Notes: generated by a model from the letters alone, not told the origin. DNA of 64,000 nt from TK10-74A sp965217625 (GCA_965217625.1 OZ244557.1:310001-374000), one strand, 5' to 3'. Shown: positions 41,867-51,197, numbered from the stretch's first letter. Numbers and translations are program-made.

Positions 41867-42838
41867 ATGCCGGCTTCGAGACCGCTCCGCCGCTCCCTCC
41901 TCTCCATCACCGACCTCTCGGCCGCGGAGATCGCGATGGTCCTCGACACGGCTCGCGCGTTCAAGGCGGACCCGGCCGGTCCCCACACGCAGGCGCTGGC
42001 CGGCAAGGCCGTCGTGCTGCTCTTCGAGAAGCCGTCGCTGCGCACGCGCGTCTCGTTCGAGCTGGCCGCCCGCCGCCTGGGCGCGACCACGCTCTACCTC
42101 TCCCCGGCCGAGGTCGGCCTGGGGACGCGTGAGCCCGTCAAGGACGTCGCCCGCGTGCTGGGCCGCTACGCCGATGCGATCGTCTGCCGCACCTTCGGGC
42201 AGGACATCCTCGACGAGTTGGACCGCTACGCCCGCGTGCCGGTCATCAACGCCCTGTCCGACTGGGAGCACCCCTGCCAGACCCTCGCCGACCTGCTCAC
42301 CATCCGCGAGCACGGCGGCACGGCCGGCCGCACCCTGGCCTACGTCGGCGACGGCAACAACGTCGCCCGCTCGCTCGCCATCGGCGCGGCCTCCGAGGGC
42401 ATGCACGTGCGGCTGGCGACCCCGGCCGCCTACGCCCTCGACGAGGCCAGCCTGGCCCGCGCGCGCGACCGCGCGGCCGCCAGCGGCGGCAGCGTCCGCA
42501 CCACGACCGACCCCGTGGCGGCGCTGTCCGGCCACGGCCTTGGCCCGGCCGGCGCCGGCTCCGCCCTCCGCGTGGCCGACATCGTCTACACCGATGTCTG
42601 GACCAGCATGGGCCAGGAGGCCGAGGCGCAACGGCGCCGGGAGGCCTTCTTTGGCTTCCAGGTCAACGCCGAGCTGCTGGGCGCGGCGCCGGGCGCGCTG
42701 GTGATGCACGACCTCCCCGCCCACCGCGGCGAGGAGATCAGCGACGCCGTCTTCGAGAGCCGCAACTCCATCGTCTTCGACCAGGCCGAGAACCGCCTGC
42801 ACGCCCAGCAGGCCATGCTCGCGCACCTCGTGCGCTAG
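41867..42838 (+). CDS. argF: Ornithine carbamoyltransferase
   Basis: 323 residues. FEKPSLRTRVSFELAARRLG is the carbamoyl-phosphate motif (S-x-R-T-R), DWEHPCQTLADLLTIREHG the second ligand site and YTDVWTSMGQEAEAQRR the ornithine loop. The usual HCLP is MHDLPAHRGEEI, with aspartate in place of cysteine. Makes citrulline in arginine synthesis. It directly follows the Fic gene, so its transcription may depend on a promoter within the accessory module. Confidence 0.95.
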   Translation: MPASRPLRRSLLSITDLSAAEIAMVLDTARAFKADPAGPHTQALAGKAVVLLFEKPSLRTRVSFELAARRLGATTLYLSPAEVGLGTREPVKDVARVLGRYADAIVCRTFGQDILDELDRYARVPVINALSDWEHPCQTLADLLTIREHGGTAGRTLAYVGDGNNVARSLAIGAASEGMHVRLATPAAYALDEASLARARDRAAASGGSVRTTTDPVAALSGHGLGPAGAGSALRVADIVYTDVWTSMGQEAEAQRRREAFFGFQVNAELLGAAPGALVMHDLPAHRGEEISDAVFESRNSIVFDQAENRLHAQQAMLAHLVR

Positions 42839-42939
42839 GCTGCGCACACGGTCGCTGCGGCCGGGCCCGGCCGTCAGCGTCCGCCGCGACGGCCCCGCGG
42901 TCGCGCCCCGCAGCCGGATCAGTGCGAAGCAGGCACGGC

Positions 42940-43776
42940 ATGGACAGCCTCTTCGGCGATATCGGCGACGCCTTCTCGGGCTTCGCCGCGCAGAACCTCC
43001 TCGAAGTCGCGATCATCACGGTCGTGCTCTTCTGGGTGCTGCGGCTGCTCGCCGGCACCACCGCCATGACCGTCGTCCGCGGCATCGCCCTGCTCGCCGT
43101 GTCGATCGTCGTGCTCAGCCGGGTGCTGGATTCCGTCGTCCTCAGCTGGCTGGTCAGCAACGCGCTCGCCGTCCTCGCGCTGTTCGTGCTGATCGTCTTC
43201 CAGCCCGAGTTCCGCCGCGCCCTCGAGCGCCTCGGCCGCGCCGGCGGCCTCGCCTCCTTCCTCTTCGCCCCCGCCACCCCGAGCGGCCGCGACTTCGTCT
43301 CCGTCCTCACCGACGCGACCGTCGCCATGGCCGCCCGCAAGGTCGGCGCGATCGTGGTCGTCGAGCGCGAGACCGGCCTGCAGGACGTCGTCGAGACCGG
43401 CATCGCCGTCGATGCGGCCCCCACCGCCGAACTGCTCGAGGGCATCTTCCAGCCCGGCGGGCCCCTCCACGACGGCGCCGTCGTGATCTCCCGCGGGCGC
43501 GTCGTCGCCGCCTCCTGCATGCTGCCGACCGCCATCAACCAGCAGGCCGTCGACCCGCACCTGGGCACGCGTCACCGCGCCGCGCTCGGCATCAGCGAGC
43601 AGACCGACGCCGTCGTCGTCGTCGTCTCCGAGGAGAACGGCCACATCTCCATCGCCGCCGACGGCAAGCTCCTGCGCCCCCTCGACCGGCGCCGGCTCGA
43701 AAACAACCTCACCGCCCTGCTCCACGGCGGCAACGGCCGCGTCCGGCGCAACGAGGCCTCCCTCGCGAGGCCGTGA
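42940..43776 (+). CDS. cdaA: Diadenylate cyclase CdaA
   Basis: 278 residues from ATG 42940. Three membrane helices (about 12-100) precede the DAC domain; FQPGGPLHDGAVVI contains the DGA catalytic motif and LGTRHRAALGISEQTDAVVV the RHR motif. It makes cyclic di-AMP from two ATP at the membrane. The ybbR/CdaR regulator starts one base after its stop. An ATG at 42922 would add six residues. Confidence 0.95.
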   Translation: MDSLFGDIGDAFSGFAAQNLLEVAIITVVLFWVLRLLAGTTAMTVVRGIALLAVSIVVLSRVLDSVVLSWLVSNALAVLALFVLIVFQPEFRRALERLGRAGGLASFLFAPATPSGRDFVSVLTDATVAMAARKVGAIVVVERETGLQDVVETGIAVDAAPTAELLEGIFQPGGPLHDGAVVISRGRVVAASCMLPTAINQQAVDPHLGTRHRAALGISEQTDAVVVVVSEENGHISIAADGKLLRPLDRRRLENNLTALLHGGNGRVRRNEASLARP

Positions 43777-43777
43777 C

Positions 43778-45079
43778 GTGCGGGCCCCACCGTCCCGGCC
43801 GCGCCCCCGCCTCGTCCGGCTGCGCCGCGACGCCGGGCTGTTCCTCGCCTCGGCCGCCCTCGCGCTGGTCATCTGGTTCGTCATCACCGACTCCGAGAAC
43901 GTCACCATCACCGAGCCGCTCGGCTTCGCCCTCACCGTGCAGGCCGTCAACATCCCCAGCGACCTCGCGACCGCCAGCCGGATCCCGCCCGCCCTGATCG
44001 AGATCGCCGGCCGCCAGGACGACGTGGCCCGCGCCACCCCCGACGACTTCATCGCCACCGTCGATCTCACGGGGCTGCCGTCGGGCGTCCACGAGATCCC
44101 GATCAGCATCCGCTCCCGCGATGACGATGTCACGGTGCGCTCCGTACAGCCCCAGGCCGTCGTCGTCCGGCTCGAGTCCGTCGTCACGCGCCAGGTGCCG
44201 GTCAGCGTCGAGGTCGAGAACTCCCCGCCGCTCGGCTTCGACGTCGGCGAGCCCGTCACCGCCGAGGCCGTCGTCACCGTCAGCGGCATCGCGCAACTCG
44301 TCCATCTCGTCGACACCGTCGTGGCCCGCGTCGACATCGGCGGCGCCACCGTCCCGGTCACGGCCACGGCCTCCCTGCAAGCCCGCACCAGCACCGGCTC
44401 GGTCGTCGGCCAGGTGCAGATCTCGCCCCCCTCGGTCGACGTCCAGATCCCGGTGCAGCAGGAACTCTTCCGGCGCACCGTGGCCGTCACGCCCCGCATC
44501 CACGGCGAGCCCGCCCCCGGCTTCCGCGTCCAATCGATCGGCGTCGTGCCGCAGACCGTGGTCGTGGTCGGGACGCTGGAGGCGCTCGAGGGCGCGGGCG
44601 CCGCGACGACGGACCCCGTCCTCATCGCCGACCGCCGCACCGACCTCCGCGCCGTGGCGATCGTGACGCCGCCGCAAGGCCTCGCGCTCGAGCAGCCGGG
44701 CCTGACCGTCATCGTCAGCGTCGGCCTGGCCCCCTTCATCGAGGAGGCGATCTTCCAGGTGCCCGTCGAGATCACCGGGCTCGGCGGCGGCGTGCAGATC
44801 AGCGTGGTCCCGGCGCGCGTCGCGGTGCGCGTGCGCGGTCCCGCCCCGGACATCGCCGAGCTCGACTCCGCCTCCTTCCGGGTCACCGTCAACGCCATCG
44901 GACTGTTGCCCGGGATCCGCGCGCAGCCGATCCAGGTCGCCTTCAGCGGCGATCTCGATATTGTTTCCGTAACCCCGCGCGAAGTCACCCTGCTCATCGA
45001 ACTGCCACCCGACGGCGCGTCGGGTCAGCCCGGCGCCGCCGGGACCGGGAACGGAACCACCGATGCCGGCGCACGCTAG
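43778..45079 (+). CDS. ybbR: YbbR/CdaR domain protein
   Basis: 433 residues from GTG 43778. One N-terminal membrane anchor (about 20-40: AGLFLASAALALVIWFVIT) and about four extracellular YbbR repeats, each built around VRVxG/PxxV strands (for example VVVRLESVVTRQVPVSVEVE and VAVRVRGPAPDIAELDSASF). CdaR modulates CdaA activity from outside the membrane. GlmM, often the third gene of this operon, is absent; der follows instead, overlapping by 17 bases. Confidence 0.9.
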   Translation: MRAPPSRPRPRLVRLRRDAGLFLASAALALVIWFVITDSENVTITEPLGFALTVQAVNIPSDLATASRIPPALIEIAGRQDDVARATPDDFIATVDLTGLPSGVHEIPISIRSRDDDVTVRSVQPQAVVVRLESVVTRQVPVSVEVENSPPLGFDVGEPVTAEAVVTVSGIAQLVHLVDTVVARVDIGGATVPVTATASLQARTSTGSVVGQVQISPPSVDVQIPVQQELFRRTVAVTPRIHGEPAPGFRVQSIGVVPQTVVVVGTLEALEGAGAATTDPVLIADRRTDLRAVAIVTPPQGLALEQPGLTVIVSVGLAPFIEEAIFQVPVEITGLGGGVQISVVPARVAVRVRGPAPDIAELDSASFRVTVNAIGLLPGIRAQPIQVAFSGDLDIVSVTPREVTLLIELPPDGASGQPGAAGTGNGTTDAGAR

Positions 45080-46490
45080 TCCCAGCACCAGTCCCAGCGC
45101 GCCGCCCGTCGGCGCCCCGCCCGCCCCCGCCGGCGACGGCCTGGTCGGGCTGCCCCTGCTCGCCTTCGTGGGGCGTCCCAACGTCGGCAAGTCCACGCTC
45201 TTCAACCGCGTCCTCGGCCGGCGCAGCGCCATCGTCCAGGATCTGCCCGGCACGACCCGCGACCGGCTCTACGCCGCCACCGAGTGGCGCGGCATCCCCT
45301 TCCGCATCGTCGATACGGGCGGCCTGCTCGGCGAGCAATTGGCCGGCCCCTACGCGGGCGAGGTCGCCGCGCAGGTCCACCAGGCCCTCGGCGAGGCCGA
45401 CGCCATCTGCCTGGTCGTCGATGCCCAGGCCGGCCCCACTCCCGCCGACGCCGACATCGCCCGCCTGCTGCGCGACGCCAGCCAGCCCGTCTACCTCGCC
45501 GCCAACAAGGCCGACAACGAGAACCTGGCCGCCGCCGCCGCCGACTTCTACGGCCTCGGCCTCGGCGAGCCCCGGCCGATCAGCGCCCACCACGGCCTCT
45601 CCGTCGCCGAGCTGCTCGACGACGTCGTCGACCGGCTGCCCCCCGGCGGCGTCGCCGGCGCCGACCCGGTCTGCCGCCTGGCCATCGTGGGGCGGCCCAA
45701 CGTCGGCAAGTCCTCCATCGTCAACGCCCTCCTGCACGATGATCGCATGATCGTCAGCCCCGTGCCCGGCACCACCCGCGACGCGGTCGATACCCCGATC
45801 GAGTTCGACGGCCAGCGCCTGACGCTGATCGACACCGCCGGCATCCGCCGCCGCGGGCGCATCGAGACCGGCCCCGAGAAGGCCTCCGTGCGCCGCGCCC
45901 GCGCCGCCATCTCCCGGGCCGACGTGGTGGCCGTCGTGCTCGACGCCGGCGAGGACATCGGCGCGCAGGACCAGCACATCCTCGGCATGGCCCTCGACGC
46001 GCACGCAGGCGTCGTCCTCGTGCTCAACAAGGCCGACCTCATCGCCGACGACGCCGAGCTGCTCGATCGCCGCCAGCGCCAGATGCGCTGGCGCACGCGC
46101 TTCGTGCCCTGGGCGCCCGTCATCTGGACCTCCGCCCTGACGGGCGAGCACCTGCCCGAGATCCTGAATTCGGCCCTCAAGGCCCGCGCCGAGCGGGGCC
46201 GCCGCGTGCCCACGGGTCCGCTCAACGCGGCCATCAAGCGCGCCCTCATCGCCCACCCGCCGGCCGCGCATCGGGGACACCCGATCAAGCTGTTCTACGC
46301 CACCCAGGCCGAGGTCGACCCGCCCACCTTCGTCTTCTTCGTCAACTATCCCGAGTCGCTGCACTTCTCCTACGAGCGCTACCTGGCCCGCCGCATCCGC
46401 GACGAATTCGGCTTCGGCGGCGCCAGCATCCGGCTGCACTTTCGCAAGCGGGGCCCCGCCGCGGGGGGCCGCGGCGCGGGCCATGGCTGA
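45063..46490 (+). CDS. der: Ribosome-associated GTPase Der (EngA)
   Basis: 475 residues. Two GTPase domains: FVGRPNVGKSTLFNRVL / DTGGLLGEQL / NKAD, and IVGRPNVGKSSIVNALL / DTAGIRRRGRIETGPEKASV / NKAD. A C-terminal KH-like domain follows (HPIKLFYATQAEVDPPTFVF). The first 30 residues are a Ser/Pro/Ala-rich extension not needed by the family; a later start is possible. Acts in 50S subunit assembly. Confidence 0.96.
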   Translation: MPAHASPSTSPSAPPVGAPPAPAGDGLVGLPLLAFVGRPNVGKSTLFNRVLGRRSAIVQDLPGTTRDRLYAATEWRGIPFRIVDTGGLLGEQLAGPYAGEVAAQVHQALGEADAICLVVDAQAGPTPADADIARLLRDASQPVYLAANKADNENLAAAAADFYGLGLGEPRPISAHHGLSVAELLDDVVDRLPPGGVAGADPVCRLAIVGRPNVGKSSIVNALLHDDRMIVSPVPGTTRDAVDTPIEFDGQRLTLIDTAGIRRRGRIETGPEKASVRRARAAISRADVVAVVLDAGEDIGAQDQHILGMALDAHAGVVLVLNKADLIADDAELLDRRQRQMRWRTRFVPWAPVIWTSALTGEHLPEILNSALKARAERGRRVPTGPLNAAIKRALIAHPPAAHRGHPIKLFYATQAEVDPPTFVFFVNYPESLHFSYERYLARRIRDEFGFGGASIRLHFRKRGPAAGGRGAGHG

Positions 46491-47148
46491 GGCCTGGGTC
46501 GCCGCGCCGATTATCGGCTACCTGATCGGTTCCGTGCCGATCGGGCTCTGGATCGGCCGCTTCGTCGCCAACGCCGACCTGCGCAGCGACGGCAGCGGCA
46601 AGATCGGCACGACCAACGCCTACCGCGCGCTCGGCCTGCGCTGGGCCCTGGTCATCTTCGGCCTCGATGTCGGCAAGGGCGTGCTGCCCGTCGCCATCAT
46701 CATGCTCGCCTTCCACAGCCCCACCGGCGAGGTGCTGGCCGCCCTCGCCACCATGATCGGCCACATCCTGCCGCTCTTCGCCGGCTTCCGCGGCGGACGC
46801 GCCGCCGCCACCGGCTGGGGCGCGCTGCTCATCCTCACGCCCATCGCCGCGCTGGCCGGGCTGGCCGCCGGGATCGTCCTGATCGGCGTCACGCGCATCA
46901 TGTCGCTCTCGGTGCTGCTGGGCGTCGTCGTCTGCCTGACCGCGCAGGGCCTGCTCGTCTCCGTCGGCGCCGAGCCCGAGGCGTACTACGGCTTCGCCGT
47001 CGCCGCCTGGATCATCGTGCTGGCCGCCCACCGCGATAACATCGTCCGGCTGGCCGCGGGCGCCGAGCGCATTATCGGCCGGCCGTCGCCCGCGGATCCA
47101 CCCGCCGACCCCGACGCGGGCGAGCAGCGGGCCGCGAGCAGCGAGTAG
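46483..47148 (+). CDS. plsY: Acyl-phosphate:glycerol-3-phosphate acyltransferase
   Basis: 221 residues with five or six membrane helices. GYLIGSVPIGLWIGRF, then SDGSGKIGTTNAYRALG, LDVGKGVLPVAI and FRGGRAAATGWGALL correspond to the three PlsY motifs, with small departures (Ala for Val and Arg for Lys in the third). Starts phospholipid synthesis using acyl-phosphate. Overlaps der by eight bases and is followed 16 bases later by gpsA, which supplies its glycerol-3-phosphate. Confidence 0.93.
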   Translation: MAEAWVAAPIIGYLIGSVPIGLWIGRFVANADLRSDGSGKIGTTNAYRALGLRWALVIFGLDVGKGVLPVAIIMLAFHSPTGEVLAALATMIGHILPLFAGFRGGRAAATGWGALLILTPIAALAGLAAGIVLIGVTRIMSLSVLLGVVVCLTAQGLLVSVGAEPEAYYGFAVAAWIIVLAAHRDNIVRLAAGAERIIGRPSPADPPADPDAGEQRAASSE

Positions 47149-47164
47149 AGAGACGGGAGCCCCC

Positions 47165-48190
47165 ATGCGCGCACTCGTCGTCGGCGCGACCTCCTGGGGT
47201 TGCACCCTGGCCCTCCAGCTCGACCGGGCGGGCGCGACCGCCGTCGTCCTCTGCCGCGACCGGGCCGAGGCCGCCCGCCTCGACGCCGAGCGCGAGAACT
47301 ATCGCCTGCTGCCCGGCATCCCCCTGCCCGACTCCCTGCTCTTCACCCACGACGCCGCCGCCGCCGGCCCCGTCGACGCCGCCATCCTGGCCGTCCCCAT
47401 GCAGCGCCTGAGGGAGAACATGGCCGCCGTCCTGGCGCTGCCGGGCGCCCTGCCGCCGCTCGTCAACGCGGCCAAGGGTCTCGAGCTCGGCAGCCACCTG
47501 CGCGGCTCCCAGATCATCGCCCAGGAACTTGCCCGCGACGGCCGCGAGGCTCCCATCTGCGCGCTCTCGGGCCCCAACATCGCGCGCGAGATCGCCCTCG
47601 GCCAGGCCTCGACGACGGTCCTCGCCGGTCCCAGCCCCGAGATCGTCGAACCGATCCGCGCCATGCTCATGACGCCCGCCTTCCGCGTCTACACCAACGA
47701 CGACGTCGTCGGCGTCGAGCTGGGCGGCGCGCTCAAGAACATCGTCGCCATCGGCTCCGGCATCGGCGACGCGCTCAACGTCGGCGCGAACGGGCGCGCC
47801 GCCTTCCTCACCCGCGGCCTGGCCGAGATGGCCCGCCTCGGCGTCGCCGAGGGCGCCCAGCCCATGACCTTCGCCGGCCTCGCCGGCCTCGGCGACCTGA
47901 TCGCCACGGCCATCAGCCCGCGCTCCCGCAACCACTTCGTCGGCGAGCAGCTCGGCCTCGGCAAACCGCTCGCGGAGATCCTCGGCGGCATGGTGCACGT
48001 CGCCGAAGGCGTCGAGGCGACCCGCGCCGCCCGGCAGCTCGCCCACCGCGCCGGCGTCGAGATGCCCATCGTCGAGGCCATGTATCGCGTCCTCTTCGAG
48101 GGCCAGCGCCCGCCCGACGCCATCCGCGACCTGATGACTCGCAGCGCCCAGGACGAGTCGGCCGCGCAGCCGGGCATGCTCGGCCCCTGA
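47165..48190 (+). CDS. gpsA: NAD(P)-dependent glycerol-3-phosphate dehydrogenase
   Basis: 341 residues. MRALVVGATSWGCTLALQL holds a slightly altered nucleotide motif (GATSWG in place of GAGxWG). PPLVNAAKGLELGSHLRGSQ, ALSGPNIAREIALGQ, GVELGGALKNIVAIGSGIG (catalytic lysine) and FAGLAGLGDLIATAISPRSR are diagnostic. Makes sn-glycerol-3-phosphate for PlsY. RBS GAGAGACGGGAG upstream of ATG 47165. Confidence 0.95.
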   Translation: MRALVVGATSWGCTLALQLDRAGATAVVLCRDRAEAARLDAERENYRLLPGIPLPDSLLFTHDAAAAGPVDAAILAVPMQRLRENMAAVLALPGALPPLVNAAKGLELGSHLRGSQIIAQELARDGREAPICALSGPNIAREIALGQASTTVLAGPSPEIVEPIRAMLMTPAFRVYTNDDVVGVELGGALKNIVAIGSGIGDALNVGANGRAAFLTRGLAEMARLGVAEGAQPMTFAGLAGLGDLIATAISPRSRNHFVGEQLGLGKPLAEILGGMVHVAEGVEATRAARQLAHRAGVEMPIVEAMYRVLFEGQRPPDAIRDLMTRSAQDESAAQPGMLGP

Positions 48191-48260
48191 TCGGGCGTGG
48201 CGCATACCGGAGAAGGGGCTGACGTTCAGGTAGTATTGCGGCGTAGCTGGAGATGCTTAC

Positions 48261-48635
48261 GTGACCCCAACAACGGACCACATCGAGGTAAGCGGCCACT
48301 TCATCCTCAAGGCGGACGAGTACCTGGCGCAGGGCGATCTGTTGCAGGCGTCCGAAAAGGCGTGGGGGGCGACTGCCCGCCAGGTCAAGGCCGTCGCCCA
48401 GCGTCGCGGATGGGACCATCAGCGGCACGGCCAACTGTTCGCGGTGATCGATGCGATCGCTTCCGAAACAAGCCGGCCCGAGATCAACGACCTGTTCCAC
48501 GTGGCAAACGGTCTGCACGACAATTTCGATGAAGGGTGGCTGACCACGGCGCAGGTCGCTGATGGCATAGCGGACGTGAAGAGACTGCTTGCGCTGCTGG
48601 AGCCTCATACGGCGGGCCAGGAAGTCATTCGATGA
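48261..48635 (+). CDS. PaREP1/HEPN-like protein
   Basis: 124 residues from GTG 48261. HFILKADEYLAQGDLLQASE, then KAWGATARQVKAVAQRRGW and LFHVANGLHDNFDEGWLT match the helical HEPN-like PaREP1 family, in which a multi-helix bundle often pairs with a nucleotidyltransferase. No MNT-type gene is adjacent, and the RxxxxH ribonuclease motif is not obvious. G+C is lower than that of gpsA. Orphan accessory gene, possibly a remnant of a two-gene module. Confidence 0.6.
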   Translation: MTPTTDHIEVSGHFILKADEYLAQGDLLQASEKAWGATARQVKAVAQRRGWDHQRHGQLFAVIDAIASETSRPEINDLFHVANGLHDNFDEGWLTTAQVADGIADVKRLLALLEPHTAGQEVIR

Positions 48636-48771
48636 TTCCGGCCGGCGCCCGCCCGACTCCATCCGCGACACCGCATCCCTGACACCTCCCGCCACCCCGA
48701 TCGTCAAGCACGCCGCTGAGATCGGCCGCCGCCGGTGCTATCCTGTTGCCCTGAGAGGTGAGGATCGCGAC

Positions 48772-48918
48772 ATGACTACCCAGGCCGAACCGAAGAAGCG
48801 CCCCGCGAAGGATGTCTCCACGCCCGCCCCCCCGAAGGTGAGCAAGAGGGTGCGGGAGGGTGTCGAATACGTCATCACGCGACATGAGAAGGTTCTTGTC
48901 AGACTCGCGAAGCAGTAG
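48772..48918 (+). CDS. Antitoxin-like small protein paired with Doc
   Basis: 48 residues. Basic Pro-rich start (MTTQAEPKKRPAKDVSTPAP) then KVSKRVREGVEYVITRHEKV and LVRLAKQ, a helix with conserved-looking basic residues. GAGAGGTGAGGA precedes ATG 48772 and TATCCT near 48739 is a possible -10. Its stop is two bases before the first codon of the Doc-like frame. Too short for a family call; the antitoxin role is from position. Confidence 0.6.
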   Translation: MTTQAEPKKRPAKDVSTPAPPKVSKRVREGVEYVITRHEKVLVRLAKQ

Positions 48919-48920
48919 CC

Positions 48921-49505
48921 CTGCCCCGCCTCAAGTACCTCGGCGATGACGACGCAAGATATCTCGTCACTGGGCTGACGCGGCGGCTTTTCCCGGGCAC
49001 GCCCGCCTTCGCCGTGCGCGGCGCCGCGGGTGAGCAAGCGCTGCTTGGCGCACTCGGTCAGCCCCGCTGGCCCCACCATCGGACGCTCCAGGACAAAGCG
49101 GCGGCGCTCCACTACTTCCTCAACCGCAACCATCCCTTCGTCGATGGGAACAAACGCTTCGCCGTCGCTGCTATGGGGCTGTTTCTCTTCTTGAACCAGG
49201 CGGAGCTCGTCGCGACTCAGGAGGAAGTGGAGGCATTCGCGCTGGGGGTCGCCAAGGGCGAGATCGACCGCCCGATGAGCGCGGAGTTCCTCCACCGACG
49301 GGTGATGCGGCGCTCGTGGGAGAGGGAACAGATCGAGCGCTGGCTGACACGCATGCCGGCCGAGGAGTTCACAGCCGTCTGGGGCATCCTGACGAGTGAG
49401 GAATATCCGGCGATAATGAGGCCCGTGCGCATCGCCCGCGCTCTGGCGCAAGAGAGAGCTGCGTCGATGTCCACGGGCGACCCCGCCCAGGTGAACGACA
49501 CATAG
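48921..49505 (+). CDS. Doc-type Fic family toxin (probable CTG start)
   Basis: About 194 residues if begun at CTG 48921, two bases after the upstream stop. The Doc motif is LNRNHPFVDGNKRFAVAAMG. LPRLKYLGDDDARYLVTGL and EQALLGALGQPR are the conserved N-terminal helices of the death-on-curing family; these lie upstream of the first GTG (49014) and no ATG or TTG is in frame before them. DGNKR in place of DGNGR marks kinases such as Doc that phosphorylate EF-Tu. The C-terminal 60 residues are an unfamiliar extension. Confidence 0.75.
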   Translation: MPRLKYLGDDDARYLVTGLTRRLFPGTPAFAVRGAAGEQALLGALGQPRWPHHRTLQDKAAALHYFLNRNHPFVDGNKRFAVAAMGLFLFLNQAELVATQEEVEAFALGVAKGEIDRPMSAEFLHRRVMRRSWEREQIERWLTRMPAEEFTAVWGILTSEEYPAIMRPVRIARALAQERAASMSTGDPAQVNDT

Positions 49506-49559
49506 CCCCCTCCCGCCCGCGACGGAAGGGCCTACACTGGACCCAATGACAGGGCCCCA

Positions 49560-50597
49560 GTGACCTCCTCCTCCGCCGACGCCCCGGCCCACGAGCCCGA
49601 CCCCCAGCCCGCTCCCACGCTGGACTCCGTCGTCGTCGCGCTCGTGGAGGGTCGGGCCGAACTCTCCGACGAGCAGTTCCGCGTGCTCTCCGATCTCGCC
49701 CCGCCCGACGCCGCCCGCTTCCGCGACGCCCTGGCCGGACTCGACGCCCCCGCCCGCTTCGTCCTGCTCAGCCGGCTCGTCGAACGTGAGCGCTCCGGCC
49801 GGCTGCTCGACTTCTCCAGCCTCTACCTCGCCACCCTCCACGACGACGACCCCGGCGTCCGCGCCCTCGTCGTCGCCGGGCTCGGCACCTGCGAGCAGCC
49901 GGCGATGATCCCGGCCCTGCTCGACGCCGCCCAGGCCGACCCCGACGAGACCGTGCGCGCCGAAGCCTGCATCGCCCTGGGGCCGTTCGCCCTGCGGGCC
50001 GAGCTCGGCACGCTCCGCACCCGCGACGCCGACGCCGTCATCGACGGCCTGCGCGGCGTCGCCGCGGACGCGGGCGAGGATCCCGCCGTGCAGGCCGCCG
50101 CTATCGCCGGCCTCGGCGTCCTCACGCAGCCCTGGGTGACGGACATGATCTACGACGCCTACGAATCGGCCGAGCCGGCGATTCGCGTCGGGGCGCTGCA
50201 GGCCATGGGTCGCACCGCCGACGACTACTGGCTGCCCACCCTGGTCAACGCCATGGAGAGCCCCGACAGCGACGAGCGCTACAGCGCCGCCCGCGCCGCC
50301 GGTGAGCTCGCCAGCGAGGACGCCGTGATCCCGCTCGCCGCCCTGCTCGACGACGACGCCCTCGATGTCGTCGAGGCCGCCGCCGCCGCGCTCGGCGAGA
50401 TCGGCGGCCCCGTCGCGGGCGAACAACTGGAGGGGTACGACAGCCACCCCGACCCGGCCGTGCGCGCCGCCGTCCAGGCCGGCCTGCGCGCCGCCGCCTT
50501 CGACGGTGACCCCCTCGGTCTCGGCGCGATGAGCGACCCCTACGCGCCGCCGCTGGTCGGTCCGGAGCGCGGCCCCGCGAGGCCCCCCGATGACTGA
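49560..50597 (+). CDS. HEAT-repeat protein
   Basis: 345 residues from GTG 49560. After a Pro-rich start, at least six HEAT/PBS-lyase-type repeats follow (for example DDDPGVRALVVAGLGTCEQP, DPDETVRAEACIALGPFALR, AEPAIRVGALQAMGRTADDY, DDDALDVVEAAAAALGEIG). Such repeats form scaffolds for protein binding. The NUDIX gene downstream starts inside its last codons (eight-base overlap). TACACT (49533-49538) is a possible -10. Confidence 0.85.
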   Translation: MTSSSADAPAHEPDPQPAPTLDSVVVALVEGRAELSDEQFRVLSDLAPPDAARFRDALAGLDAPARFVLLSRLVERERSGRLLDFSSLYLATLHDDDPGVRALVVAGLGTCEQPAMIPALLDAAQADPDETVRAEACIALGPFALRAELGTLRTRDADAVIDGLRGVAADAGEDPAVQAAAIAGLGVLTQPWVTDMIYDAYESAEPAIRVGALQAMGRTADDYWLPTLVNAMESPDSDERYSAARAAGELASEDAVIPLAALLDDDALDVVEAAAAALGEIGGPVAGEQLEGYDSHPDPAVRAAVQAGLRAAAFDGDPLGLGAMSDPYAPPLVGPERGPARPPDD

Positions 50598-51060
50598 CAA
50601 CCGCTTCCGCGTCAAACAGACCGTCTCGGCCGGGGGCGTCGTCTACCGGCAGGGCAAGGAGGGTCTCGAAGTTCTGCTCCTTGAGACGCCCACGGGCGAG
50701 TGGGGGCTGCCCAAGGGCACCCCCAACGATGGCGAAACCCTCTCCGAGACCGCCTGCCGCGAGGTCTGCGAGGAGACCGGGCTGCGCATCGAGATTGAAG
50801 AGAAGATCGGCGTCGTCAAGTACTGGTTCGTCCGCCACGCCCTGCGACAGCGCCTGCACAAGCGCGTCCACTTCTGGCTCATGCGCCCCGTCGGCGGCTC
50901 CGTCCTCGACCACGACTACGAACACGTCAGCGTGCGCTGGTTCCCCGTCGAGGCGGCGCTGCGCCGCGTCACCCACGACACCAGCATCGACATGATCGAA
51001 CAGGCCGCCGGCCTGCTCGCCGCGCGCGACGCCGCGCCCCCGCCCGCCCCCGGCTCCTGA
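50590..51060 (+). CDS. NUDIX hydrolase (MutT/Ap4A hydrolase-like)
   Basis: 156 residues. VSAGGVVYRQGKEGLEVLLL is the first strand pair and GLPKGTPNDGETLSETACRE with VCEETGL is the Nudix box. WFPVEAALRRVTHDTSIDMI near the end resembles Ap4A/diadenosine polyphosphate hydrolases, as does KYWFVRHALRQRLHKRVHFW. Coupled to the HEAT-repeat gene. Substrate not determinable. The final 12 residues are Pro-rich and disordered. Confidence 0.9.
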   Translation: MTDNRFRVKQTVSAGGVVYRQGKEGLEVLLLETPTGEWGLPKGTPNDGETLSETACREVCEETGLRIEIEEKIGVVKYWFVRHALRQRLHKRVHFWLMRPVGGSVLDHDYEHVSVRWFPVEAALRRVTHDTSIDMIEQAAGLLAARDAAPPPAPGS

Positions 51061-51197
51061 TCGGGCGCGACGATCGGCATTCACGATCGTTCCGCGCCCG
51101 TGCCCCGGCGAAGCCGAGACACGCGGCCCGGCCCCGCCTAGACTGACCCGAAGCGACGGGGACCGGGCCCCCGCATCGTGAGTTGCGAGGACGCGCC

